From: Chloroflexota bacterium
GTDB taxonomy: Bacteria; Chloroflexota; Ktedonobacteria; Ktedonobacterales; JACDGC01
DNA: 48,541 nt
Direction of reading: 5' to 3'
NCBI GenBank assembly: GCA_021778805.1
Contig: JAJYBV010000003.1
Span: forward strand, 1-48,541
Below the pieces are notes generated by a model. That model worked only from the letters and a program-made list of their open reading frames with translations, was not told where the DNA came from and made no database searches. Below are positions 1 to 8,008 of the stretch, piece after piece. The stretch's first letter is position 1. Each line of letters opens with the position of its first letter. Made by a program: the position numbers and the translations under genes.

Positions 1-49
1 TATCCCTGGTTACGAGGTATATCTTATCCCTCTTTAATAATGAAAGTTC
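1..49 (+). repeat. Tail of a dispersed intergenic repeat cut by the window start
   Basis: The first ~33 bases (TATCCCTGGTTACG followed by AGGTATATCTTATCCCTCTTT) recur almost exactly at 260-296, where they follow a complete hairpin core. The window therefore opens inside the 3' tail of another copy of the same repeat family. No coding potential is seen. Confidence 0.6.
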
Positions 50-202
50 ATCATCGTGTGGTGTTCGTTTTGGGGCCGCCTTGGCGCAAATATTTCCATG
101 GAAATATTGTTTATAAAAAAAGATATTTTGGGGACACCCCAATCCCCGCGCAATGGGCATCCGCCCCTTACGTATCCCCATGTGTACCGTGCGGTGGTTG
201 TT
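50..202 (+). repeat. Dispersed hairpin-forming intergenic repeat, long copy
   Basis: It begins with CGTGTGGTGTTCGTTTT (about 56-72), passes through an A/T-rich part ending in AAAAAGATATTTT, then the core with the palindrome TTGGGGACACCCCAA and a second G-rich/C-rich arm pair ending in CCGCCCCTTACG. It ends with TGTACCGTGCGGTGGTTGT (183-201). The head and core are found inverted at 29264-29395; the end sequence recurs at 6691-6709. No ORF is evident, so it is probably a non-autonomous, REP/MITE-like element. Confidence 0.7.
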
Positions 203-300
203 TATAAAAAATGATATTGGAACACCCCAATCCCCGCGCAATGGGCATCCGCCCCTTACGTATCCCTGGTTACGCAGGTATATCTTATCCCTCTTTCATT
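203..300 (+). repeat. Dispersed hairpin-forming intergenic repeat, short tandem copy
   Basis: A second core follows directly after the first (GATATTGGAACACCCCAATCC and then GCGCAATGGGCATCCGCCCC), with the tail at 260-296 that also opens the window. The first palindrome is damaged here (GGAACACCCC instead of GGGGACACCCC), which suggests an older or decaying copy. The tandem placement suggests local amplification. Confidence 0.65.
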
Positions 301-416
301 GTTAAAGATCATTAGCCTATGCAGAGTGTCAATTGTGCGACTTACGTCCACAATGTCAGCGGCTTTACGAGTTTTTGTAAAATTTTTGGGATGGCATAAA
401 TTTGCCCCCTATCTGC

Positions 417-446
417 TTGACAGAATATCAATTAAGAGGGTATCTT
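417..446 (+). promoter_or_regulatory. Candidate sigma70 promoter for the prkA leader
   Basis: A perfect -35 TTGACA (417-422) is followed after 18 bases by TATCTT (441-446, 4 of 6 to TATAAT). Transcription would start near 453, giving prkA a leader of nearly 400 nt. This is the best promoter-like pair seen between the repeats and prkA, but its activity is inferred. Confidence 0.45.
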
Positions 447-447
447 T

Positions 448-840
448 ATTGTAATGGAGCGGAAGAAAACTTTTTTCAGCTCCACTTACCTCTACAATTC
501 ATAAAAACTAACCACCATTTTATCTTACAAACAAAAACTAACCGCGGCGCCAATATTTAAGGATTCGATACGTTTCGATTATGGATGAGCATAATTCCTT
601 CAGATTCGGCAGGCGCGGCTTAGCTCTTATCTTAGGCACAGTAAATGCGCCTGAATGCATGGTATACGTTGCTGTGTACTCTAAAGAGAGAAGCATTAGC
701 GTGTACCATCGGCTCATTGTATGAGATTTCCTGCTTCGATATACAGCGGCGCAATAGAACGCCGCGGCAGGCTGGCACGCAATGATGCGCAACAGATGAT
801 ATTCCCACTGGCGTTTCACGCCAGATAACTTCTGCGGAGG
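448..840 (+). other. Structured, gene-free leader upstream of prkA
   Basis: No convincing ORF is seen here. Several perfect or near-perfect stems occur in succession: ATTGTA 448-453 with TACAAT 493-498 enclosing GGAGC 456-460/GCTCC 479-483; CAGGCGC 610-616 with GCGCCTG 647-653; GGTATACG 661-668 with CGTGTACC 700-707 (one G-U) enclosing TGCT/AGCA; GCGGCG 746-751 with CGCCGC 760-765; and CTGGCG 808-813 with CGCCAG 819-824. The last hairpin ends 11 bases before the prkA Shine-Dalgarno GGAGG (836-840). I do not recognise a known riboswitch class. It may be a regulatory leader RNA, but short stems also arise by chance. Confidence 0.35.
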
Positions 841-847
841 TAAAATT

Positions 848-3800
848 ATGGACCTGATACGAAAATTAGAAGCTTATCGGGAAAGAGAACGTAAACTAAA
901 ATGGGAAGGCAATTTTTCGCAATATTTTGAATTAGTTGTGAAAAATCCGGCATTGGCGCAATTATCCCATGAGCGAATTTACAATATGATTATACAGGCT
1001 GGTACAAACACAACGCCGCAGGGTTTAACACATTATTCATTTTTTGACGGCGAAATATTTGGCCTGGAACGCTCCTTGCAACAATTGATGGAATACCTGC
1101 ATTCCGCTGCGCAGCGCCTGGAAGTGCGCAAACGTATTTTGTTGCTGATGGGGCCGGTTGGCGGCGGTAAATCTACCATTGTTACCCTCTTAAAACGCGG
1201 CCTGGAAGAATATTCCCGCACCGAAGAAGGGGCAATTTATGGTATTAAAGGCTGCCCGATGCACGAAGAGCCATTGCACCTTATTCCTAAAGAAATGCGT
1301 GAAGAAGTGCAAAATGAGTTTAACATCTACATCGAAGGTGAACTGTGCCCGAAATGCCGCTGGATGCTCGAAAATACCTATAACGGCGCCATCGAAAATA
1401 TTCCGGTGGAACGTGTAATGCTCAGCGAAAAAAATCGCACCGGCATTGGTACCTTTACTCCTTCTGATCCTAAATGCGTTACCGGTGATACACTAGTTCT
1501 TACCGATAATGGCCTGCAAACTATGGAAGACCTGTACAGTTCGCTGCCGCAGCGCCCCGGTGAGGATGCGTTTGTTCCGTTTACCGCAGCTGTATATGGC
1601 TGTGAGGGAACGGAAAGTTCTGCCATGTTCTATTTTGGCGGATTCCAACCAATTTTTGAGGTTGAAACAGAAAACGGTCTGATAATTCGAGGCACCGCAA
1701 ATCATCCCTTGCTTGTACAAGACGCCGGTGGCGCAAACAATTGGGTAAAAATTGGCGATTTGCAGCAAGGTGACACCGTACTTGTAACGTGCGGCTCACA
1801 GATGTTCGGCCAAACTGTGCGCTTGCCCTATAGCGCCGCTCCACTGGCGCGCAAACCCGAATTGTTAACCCCAAAATTTGCCCAGTGGCTGGGTGATCTT
1901 TACAATTCTGGTGTTCCATGCAATTGCCATAATACCGTTTCATTTAACCGGCGCTCACAAAAAGAAGCTGACAAACTGGCAGACACAATGGCTGATTTGT
2001 TTGGCGTTACCGGAACAATTCAGAACGATAACTCTTTTTATACAATGAAATTTGAAAGCTTGGAACTGCTTCAATGGCTGCAAGATATTGGCATAGATCG
2101 GGAATTGCGTTCGGCTCCGGCCATTATTTTAACGGCGCCAAAAGATATCCAGGCGGCGTTCATTGAAGGCGTTTTTGCCGGCGCGACGCTGGATTCCATC
2201 GAAGGGGTTGTTGAACTGCGCAATACCTTTTTAGAGGCAGATTTTGCCCGGCATGCGCAAATTATGCTGCTAAACGCAGGGGTTGCAAGCGTACTGAAGG
2301 TGAAAGACGCCCAAAACGGTGTTTATACCTTGGCGATTCCCGAACAGTTTTTAGCGGCTTTGTATCGTTTTGCTCCGGCGCTGCAATCTGCCCAAGTTTC
2401 GTATGCTTACGCCGGCTCCAGCAATACCGGCAGACTCAATATGCCGCGAAGCGCTTCACTCGCGACAGAGCATTCCGCAAGGTTATTGCCTTTTGCTGTG
2501 CGATCTATTCGCCCGGCCGGCATAGAACGGGTATACGATCTGCTGGTTCCGCAAACGCATTCCTTTACTGCAAACGGATTTATGCAGCATAACAGCCAAG
2601 ATATTTCTGAACTTGTTGGCGGCATCGATCTTTCCACAATCGGTGAAGTCGGCGCGGAAAGCGATCCACGGGCATATCGCTTTGACGGTGAATTAAATAT
2701 TGCCAATCGTGGTTTGGTAGAGTTTATTGAAATATTAAAAGCCGATGAGAAGTTTTTATATGTTTTGCTTACGCTTTCGCAGGAGCAGAATATTAAAACC
2801 GGCCGGTTCAGCATGATATACGCCGACGAAATGGTGATCAGTCATACCAACGAAAGCGAATATCAAACATTTGTAGGCAACCGTAAATCAGAGGCGCTGC
2901 AAGACCGCATTATTTTAATTAAAATGCCCTATAACCTGCGGGTCAGTGATGAAACAAAGATCTATGAAAAACTGCTGAAACAAAGTGCGCTGAAAGGAGT
3001 GCATATTGCCCCGCATACCTTGCGAGTTGCCAGTATTTTTGCGATTTTAACCAGGTTGGAAGAATCGAAAAAGCAAAGCATGACCAAAATGAAGAAATTA
3101 AAGGTGTACGACGGCGAGGAGTTTGAAGATTTTAAGAGTAAAGATATTCGCGAATTGCAGGAAGAAGCTATTCGTGAAGGTATGGATGGCATTTCCCCAA
3201 GATATGTCATTAACTCTTTGTCTGCGGCTTTGGTTAAAGATAATGTTACCTGCATTAACGCAATCGACGCGCTCCGCGCTTTACGCGACGGTTTAGAGCA
3301 GCATACCGGCATCAACCGCGAAACCCGCGAACAATATTTGGAATATATCAGTGAGGCGCGGCGCGAATACGATGAGATGGTGAAAAAAGAGGTGCAGCGC
3401 GCTTTTGTGTACAGCTATGAGGAAAGCGCCCGGAACTTATTGAATAACTATCTTGATAATGTTGAAGCATTTTGCAACAAAACGAAGGTGCGCGACCCGC
3501 TGACTGATGAGGATATGGAACCCGACGAGAAATTGATGCGCTCCATTGAGGAACAAATCGGGGTCTCGGGCAATGCAGCAAAAGGTTTCCGTGAAGAGAT
3601 TTTAATTAGAATTTCCTCGCTGGCGCGGCGCGGCCAAAAATTTGATTATAACAGCCACGAACGCCTAAAGGAAGCCATTGAGAAGAAATTGTTTGCCGAT
3701 ATGCGGGATGTTGTTAAAATTACTACTTCGGTCCGTACTCCGGATCCGGAGCAGTTGAAGCGGATTAATGAGGTGGTTCATCAGTTAATAGATAACTACC

Positions 3801-3862
3801 ATTACTGCCCTGTTTGCGCCAATGAACTGCTGCGCTACGCAGGCAACCTGCTGAATCGCTGA
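848..3862 (+). CDS. prkA: PrkA-type serine protein kinase (AAA+/kinase), interrupted by an intein
   Basis: 1004 residues against a usual PrkA length of about 630-650; the excess is one intein (residues 210-582). The N-terminal AAA+ part has the P-loop GPVGGGKS (102-109) and the PrkA signature CPMHEEPLHL near 136. After the intein the conserved SQDISELVGG resumes, followed by RFDGELNIANRGLVEFIE and the C-terminal kinase region ending in YCPVCANELLRYAGN. GGAGG (836-840) sits 7 bases before the ATG. PrkA (YeaG in enterics) is a cytoplasmic stress/starvation kinase that forms a conserved operon with YeaH and SpoVR, exactly as found here. The spliced protein would be about 631 residues, a normal PrkA. 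Splicing is presumably needed because the insertion interrupts the ATPase core. Confidence 0.95.
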   Translation: MDLIRKLEAYRERERKLKWEGNFSQYFELVVKNPALAQLSHERIYNMIIQAGTNTTPQGLTHYSFFDGEIFGLERSLQQLMEYLHSAAQRLEVRKRILLLMGPVGGGKSTIVTLLKRGLEEYSRTEEGAIYGIKGCPMHEEPLHLIPKEMREEVQNEFNIYIEGELCPKCRWMLENTYNGAIENIPVERVMLSEKNRTGIGTFTPSDPKCVTGDTLVLTDNGLQTMEDLYSSLPQRPGEDAFVPFTAAVYGCEGTESSAMFYFGGFQPIFEVETENGLIIRGTANHPLLVQDAGGANNWVKIGDLQQGDTVLVTCGSQMFGQTVRLPYSAAPLARKPELLTPKFAQWLGDLYNSGVPCNCHNTVSFNRRSQKEADKLADTMADLFGVTGTIQNDNSFYTMKFESLELLQWLQDIGIDRELRSAPAIILTAPKDIQAAFIEGVFAGATLDSIEGVVELRNTFLEADFARHAQIMLLNAGVASVLKVKDAQNGVYTLAIPEQFLAALYRFAPALQSAQVSYAYAGSSNTGRLNMPRSASLATEHSARLLPFAVRSIRPAGIERVYDLLVPQTHSFTANGFMQHNSQDISELVGGIDLSTIGEVGAESDPRAYRFDGELNIANRGLVEFIEILKADEKFLYVLLTLSQEQNIKTGRFSMIYADEMVISHTNESEYQTFVGNRKSEALQDRIILIKMPYNLRVSDETKIYEKLLKQSALKGVHIAPHTLRVASIFAILTRLEESKKQSMTKMKKLKVYDGEEFEDFKSKDIRELQEEAIREGMDGISPRYVINSLSAALVKDNVTCINAIDALRALRDGLEQHTGINRETREQYLEYISEARREYDEMVKKEVQRAFVYSYEESARNLLNNYLDNVEAFCNKTKVRDPLTDEDMEPDEKLMRSIEEQIGVSGNAAKGFREEILIRISSLARRGQKFDYNSHERLKEAIEKKLFADMRDVVKITTSVRTPDPEQLKRINEVVHQLIDNYHYCPVCANELLRYAGNLLNR
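1475..2593 (+). mobile_element. In-frame intein (373 aa) within PrkA with a degenerate LAGLIDADG endonuclease region
   Basis: The host sequence GTFTPSDPK is broken immediately before Cys210 and continues at Ser583 as SQDISELVGG. The intein has block A starting CVTGDTLVL, block B with GTANHPLLV (the T-x-x-H splicing motif), block F VYDLLVPQTHSFTANGF and the C-terminal His-Asn, with Ser as +1 residue. This is a complete class 1 set of splicing residues, so splicing is likely. The middle has two LAGLIDADG-like segments, AQWLGDLYNSG and FIEGVFAGATLD. The second has AGA where active enzymes have DAD, and the first has Ser where the catalytic acid is expected. The homing endonuclease is therefore probably dead. 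Boundaries follow from the flanking PrkA conservation and the Cys/His-Asn/Ser rule. Confidence 0.92.
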
Positions 3863-3890
3863 CAGCGGCGCGCCGGGAACTATTAGTGAG

Positions 3891-3928
3891 AGAATGCGGC
3901 GGAATGCTTTATGTTGCCGCATTCTTTT
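3891..3928 (+). terminator. Terminator-like hairpin between prkA and yeaH
   Basis: AGAATGCGGC (3891-3900) pairs perfectly with GCCGCATTCT (3916-3925) across a 15-base loop and is followed by a short T run (3925-3928) and CC. It lies 28 bases after the prkA stop. The short T run suggests a partial terminator or an mRNA-stabilising 3' stem that would lower or separate yeaH-spoVR expression relative to prkA. Confidence 0.5.
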
Positions 3929-4023
3929 CCCTGCCGCGTTCTATTCGCGTCTTGCAATCTAAGCCATGGCAGCTTTTTAACCCAAAAAGGTAAATTGCGC
4001 TGCCTCGGAAAGGAAACTTACCT

Positions 4024-5187
4024 ATGTCTCTCAATCAGCAAGATTGGTCGCTGCACCGCAAAGGCAGTATCGATCAGAAACGCCATATGGAAAAAGTTCG
4101 GGATGCCGTGAAGAAAAATTTAGCGGATATTGTCAGCGAGGAAAGCATCATTATGTCTGACGGGAAACGCGCCATTAAGGTGCCTATCCGGTCGCTAGAG
4201 CAATATCGTTTCCGCTACGATTCCGGCAAACAGGAACACGCCGGGCAAGGAAACGGCAAAAGCAAGGTTGGCGATGTTATTGCCAAAGAGCCACAGCAGC
4301 AAGGGAAAGGAACGGGCAAAGGAAAAGGCGACCCCGGTGAAGAAGCCGGCGATGAATATTATGAAGCGGAAATATCCATGGAAGAGCTGACTGCGCTGAT
4401 TTTTGAGGATTTAGAGCTGCCAAATTTAGAAGAGAAACGCCAAGCAGAGTTGGAAACCGAAACCGTTAAATTTACCGATGTGCGCAAAAAAGGCCCCATG
4501 GCTAATCTCGATAAAAAACGCACCATTATGGAAAATATTAAACGCAACGCCGCTAAAGGCGACCCTACTTTTCACGATATTTCTAATGACGACCTGCGGT
4601 TTAAGGTGTGGGAACCCACTGTGCGATATGAATCGAACGCGGTTGTTATTGCGATGATGGATGTTTCGGGCAGTATGGGTGAATTTGAAAAATATATTGC
4701 CCGCAGCTTTTATTTTTGGATGGTGCGGTTTCTGCGCACGAAATATCAGCATGTGCAGATTGTGTTCATCAGTCACCATACCGAAGCCAAAGAAGTTACT
4801 GAGGAAGAATTTTTCTATCGCGGTGAAAGCGGCGGCACACAGGTATCTTCGGCCTATGAACTGGCGCTGCAGATTATTGCCGAGCGGTTTAATCCCGTTG
4901 ATTGGAATATCTATCCGTTCCATTTCTCCGATGGTGATAATTTGCCTTGGGATAATGACCGCTGCTTAGAATTAGTTGAAGAATTGATGAAACAGTGCAA
5001 TATTTTTGGTTATGGTGAAATTCGTGAAGGCCATTACCGTTCTCCTTCCACCTTGATGTCGGCGTATAACAAAGTTCAGGATCCCAAGTTTATTTCCGTT
5101 ACCATTTCTGATAAACGCGAAGTTTACCCTGCTTTGCGAAAGTTTTTCCATGCTCGCGGCGTCGCTACACCCGACCCAATAGCGTAA
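4024..5187 (+). CDS. yeaH: YeaH/YhbH family protein (DUF444), PrkA partner
   Basis: 387 residues, usual for the family. The N-terminus has the family pattern DRRHKxxI-like (SLHRKGSIDQKRHMEKVRDA), followed by a charged Gly/Lys-rich linker (residues about 75-110) and a C-terminal von Willebrand A-like region with a MIDAS-type motif DVSGS (213-217). An AAAGGA-like ribosome site (4009-4014) precedes the ATG. The protein co-occurs with PrkA and SpoVR across bacteria and is thought to work with the kinase in stress, starvation or sporulation responses; its biochemical role is not settled. spoVR starts 24 bases after its stop, so the two are probably co-transcribed. Confidence 0.9.
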   Translation: MSLNQQDWSLHRKGSIDQKRHMEKVRDAVKKNLADIVSEESIIMSDGKRAIKVPIRSLEQYRFRYDSGKQEHAGQGNGKSKVGDVIAKEPQQQGKGTGKGKGDPGEEAGDEYYEAEISMEELTALIFEDLELPNLEEKRQAELETETVKFTDVRKKGPMANLDKKRTIMENIKRNAAKGDPTFHDISNDDLRFKVWEPTVRYESNAVVIAMMDVSGSMGEFEKYIARSFYFWMVRFLRTKYQHVQIVFISHHTEAKEVTEEEFFYRGESGGTQVSSAYELALQIIAERFNPVDWNIYPFHFSDGDNLPWDNDRCLELVEELMKQCNIFGYGEIREGHYRSPSTLMSAYNKVQDPKFISVTISDKREVYPALRKFFHARGVATPDPIA

Positions 5188-5211
5188 TTCGAGAAAAGAA
5201 GGTTTCTTGGT

Positions 5212-6624
5212 ATGTACGAAGATGAGTTAAAACAATTAGAGGCGAATATTGGGAAAGCGTGGGATCTTGCTGTAAAAATGGGGCTGGACCCCTATCCGGT
5301 TAATTTTGAGGTGGTGCCTGCCGCGATTATGTACGAGTTCGGCGCCTATGGCCTGCCTGGAAGATTCAGCCACTGGACGCGCGGCAAGGCGTATCACCGC
5401 ATGAAAATGTCTTATGACTTTGGGTTAAGCAAAATTTATGAACTGGTGATTAACACTAATCCTTCTTATGCGTTTCTGCTGGAAAATAATACGGTGCTGG
5501 AAAACTCTTTTGTTGCGGCGCATGTTTTCGGCCATACAGATTTTTTTAAGCACAATCTCTATTTTGAGCACACGAACCGAACCATGGTCGATAAGGTTGG
5601 GGCAAACGCCGACCGTATACGTCAATACGAATATGACCACGGTTTAGCTGAAGTGGAGCGCTTTTTAGACGCGGTATTATCTATTGAAGAGCATATAGAT
5701 TATAATTTTCGGATTAAACCTCAGCATAACAACGAAACTCCAGCCACAGAGCCGACCACACCGTATGATGATATTTGGAATTTAGATAAAAAATCCCGAA
5801 ACACCAAAACCAATAAAGAAAAAACTCCAGCGCGACGCAAATTTCCCAAAGAGCCGGTAAAAGATATTTTGCTGTTTCTTGCCGAACACGCGCCGGGATT
5901 AGAGCCTTGGCAACGCGACATTATTATGATTGTGCGTGAAGAAATGATTTATTTTATTCCGCAAATGCAAACAAAAATTATGAATGAAGGCTGGGCCAGC
6001 ATTGCGCATTCGCGTATTATGCGTGATATGGATTTGGATAATTCAGATTTTATGCGCTTTGCGGCGCTGCACACGGGGGTTTTAGCGCCAAGCCGCAGTA
6101 ATTTAAATCCCTATTATTTAGGCTATACAATTTGGCAGGATATTGAAAAACGCTGGGACTCGCCAACTGAAGAAGAAATTGCGCATGGCGCTGTGCCCGG
6201 CAAGGGCAAAGAAAAAATGCTGGAAGTGCGCGAAACTGAAAATGATGTGTCGTTTTTACGCAACTACTTAACCAAAGATTTGGTAAAAGAGTTGGACCTG
6301 TATTTGTACCGCAAAGAAGGTGACGAATGGGTAATTGTCGAAAAAGATTGGCGTAAGGTGCGCGACGGCATTGTGGCTAGTATGACGAATTTCGGCTTTC
6401 CCTATTTAATGATTGAGGACGCCGATTACCGAAAAAATTCCGAGATATATTTGAAGCATTATTTTGAGGGCCAGGAAATGGATTTAAACTACGCCGGAAA
6501 AACTTTGCAATATGTCTATCAAATTTGGGGCCGCGCCGCGCACTTGGAAACGGTTTCCGATGGCAAGCGCACGCTGGTTTCATTTGATGGCGAGAAAATA
6601 AGCCAGCGCGTTTTAGATTCGTAA
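5212..6624 (+). CDS. spoVR: SpoVR family protein
   Basis: 470 residues, close to the usual 450-510. Diagnostic segments are the N-terminal YPVNFEVVPAAIMYEFGAYG, the FGHTDFFKHN segment, and the central NEGWASIAHSRIM followed by FAALHTGVL and NPYYLGYTIWQDIEKRW. The C-terminus ends in RTLVSFDGEKISQRV. A GAAGG ribosome site lies just before the ATG at 5212. SpoVR affects spore cortex formation in Bacillus, but the family (YcgB in enterics) is widespread in non-sporulating bacteria alongside PrkA/YeaH. It is cytoplasmic with no membrane segment. A Lys/Thr-rich stretch (residues about 180-210) looks like a flexible linker. Confidence 0.93.
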   Translation: MYEDELKQLEANIGKAWDLAVKMGLDPYPVNFEVVPAAIMYEFGAYGLPGRFSHWTRGKAYHRMKMSYDFGLSKIYELVINTNPSYAFLLENNTVLENSFVAAHVFGHTDFFKHNLYFEHTNRTMVDKVGANADRIRQYEYDHGLAEVERFLDAVLSIEEHIDYNFRIKPQHNNETPATEPTTPYDDIWNLDKKSRNTKTNKEKTPARRKFPKEPVKDILLFLAEHAPGLEPWQRDIIMIVREEMIYFIPQMQTKIMNEGWASIAHSRIMRDMDLDNSDFMRFAALHTGVLAPSRSNLNPYYLGYTIWQDIEKRWDSPTEEEIAHGAVPGKGKEKMLEVRETENDVSFLRNYLTKDLVKELDLYLYRKEGDEWVIVEKDWRKVRDGIVASMTNFGFPYLMIEDADYRKNSEIYLKHYFEGQEMDLNYAGKTLQYVYQIWGRAAHLETVSDGKRTLVSFDGEKISQRVLDS

Positions 6625-6715
6625 GTATTTTTGGGGACACCCCAATCCCCGCGCAAGGGGCGGCTGCCCCTTACGTAATCCCGGATTTTTTGTACCGTGC
6701 GGTGGTTGTAATGTA
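6625..6715 (+). repeat. Dispersed hairpin-forming intergenic repeat between convergent spoVR and fabH
   Basis: The core contains TTGGGGACACCCCAA (6631-6645) and a perfect second stem AAGGGGC-GGCT-GCCCCTT (6655-6672). It is followed by TGTACCGTGCGGTGGTTGT (6691-6709), identical to 183-201. It lies between two converging genes and its stems could act as a bidirectional transcription barrier. The long left half present at 50-115 is absent. Confidence 0.75.
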
Positions 6716-6753
6716 ATGGTGTTGGGTAGCCAATAGCCCAAAAAAGTTGGCAA

Positions 6754-7743
6754 TTAACTGTTTTTTGCCGTCCACTCAACAACAAGCGCGCCCCAAGTTA
6801 GGCCGCCGCCAAACGCGACCACTGCAATTTTATTTCCATACTGCACTCTGCCGCAAGCAATCGCTTCACACAGCGCAATCGGAATTGATGCGGCAGAGGT
6901 ATTGCCATATTTCTCTACATTCACAAAAACTTTTTCCGGCGGCAGCTCTAATCGGCGCGACGCAGCTTCGATAATACGTAAATTTGCCTGGTGCGGTATA
7001 AATAAATCGATATCGTGCGGGGTAAGCTCGGCCTTTTGCAGCGCTTCTTCTACCGCAACCCCCATTTTACGTGTGGCAAATTTAAATACTTCGCTGCCAT
7101 TCATGTGAATAAATGTTTCGGATTTTCCAACATTTTCCGGCGTTATCGGGCAGCGAGACCCACCGGCAGGGCGATATAGCCGCTCCGGATCCGAGCCATC
7201 AGAGCCAAACGTCCACCCCAGCACCCCGCCTTTCGTTTTGCCGGCAGAAAGCACTACGGCTCCCGCGCCATCACCAAACAAAACGCAAGTAGCGCGATCC
7301 GTAAAATCGGTAATTTTAGATAATGTTTCTACACCGATAATAAGAATATGCTTCATGGCGCCTGCTTTAATAAATTGGCTTGCGGTAATAACACCGTAAA
7401 TCCAGCCGGTGCAGGCAGCTTGAATATCAAACGCCGGGCAAGTCGCCCCAATTTGATTTTGTATTAGATTTGCGGTAGAGGGAAACGAATAATCTCCGGT
7501 TACGGTCGCGACAATAATAAGATCAAGATCTTGCGGCGTTATACCGGCTTTTTCCAATGCCATTTTTCCGGCCTGCAAACCAAGAGTAGAAGGGGTTTCA
7601 TCAGGTCCGGCCATATGGCGTTCTTTAATGCCGGTTCGGGAAACGATCCACTCATCGGTAGTATCAACCATTTTTTCAAAATCTGCGTTCGTCAAAACTT
7701 TTTCAGGAACGGCCATGCCCCAACCTGTAATAACACTGTACAT
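6754..7743 (-). CDS. fabH: Beta-ketoacyl-ACP synthase III
   Basis: 329 residues from the ATG at 7743, chosen because GGAG lies 10 bases upstream and the protein then begins MYSVITGWGMAVPEKVLTN like the family; an in-frame upstream Met gives an unlikely extension. The active triad is visible: Cys111 in AACTGW, His251 in PHQANLR and Asn281 in YGNTSAAS. The glycine-rich GDGAGAVVL segment is also present. FabH condenses acyl-CoA with malonyl-ACP to start fatty-acid synthesis in the cytoplasm. No other fatty-acid genes are next to it, so it stands alone; a role in starting branched or specialised chains is possible. Confidence 0.92.
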   Translation of the reverse strand: MYSVITGWGMAVPEKVLTNADFEKMVDTTDEWIVSRTGIKERHMAGPDETPSTLGLQAGKMALEKAGITPQDLDLIIVATVTGDYSFPSTANLIQNQIGATCPAFDIQAACTGWIYGVITASQFIKAGAMKHILIIGVETLSKITDFTDRATCVLFGDGAGAVVLSAGKTKGGVLGWTFGSDGSDPERLYRPAGGSRCPITPENVGKSETFIHMNGSEVFKFATRKMGVAVEEALQKAELTPHDIDLFIPHQANLRIIEAASRRLELPPEKVFVNVEKYGNTSAASIPIALCEAIACGRVQYGNKIAVVAFGGGLTWGALVVEWTAKNS

Positions 7744-7914
7744 AAACAATAACTCCACATGAATTATTCTTTGCAGAACACCAACGGCAATAGTACAGCA
7801 ATATGGTAGTTCAGCAAGAGAAAACGGCTCAGCAATCGGCATTCCCGAGTGTAACGGCGGTGTAAACTTTTCTCCGGATGCGTCAACAGGCTATAATGAA
7901 ATTATAACCATTGT

Positions 7915-7944
7915 ATCATAGTTCTTTGTAATTGACCATATCAA
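7915..7944 (-). promoter_or_regulatory. Candidate promoter for fabH
   Basis: On the minus strand TTGATA (7939-7944) and TATGAT (7915-7920) are separated by 18 bases. They lie about 170 bases upstream of the chosen fabH start. Both boxes match consensus only partly, so this is tentative. Confidence 0.3.
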
Positions 7945-8008
7945 AAACCGCATTACTTATTTTTTTATCGGCGCCAAATTTGCGTTATACAAGATTAATG
8001 ACTGTTGA

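Noticed and set aside
1-300. CRISPR array or tandem satellite
   Set aside because: Copies are few, of unequal length, spaced irregularly and found singly elsewhere in both orientations, unlike CRISPR direct repeats.
538-819. 93-residue minus-strand ORF in the prkA leader
   Set aside because: It runs against the prkA transcript, has no recognisable family pattern and low-complexity Arg/Tyr composition; treated as chance.
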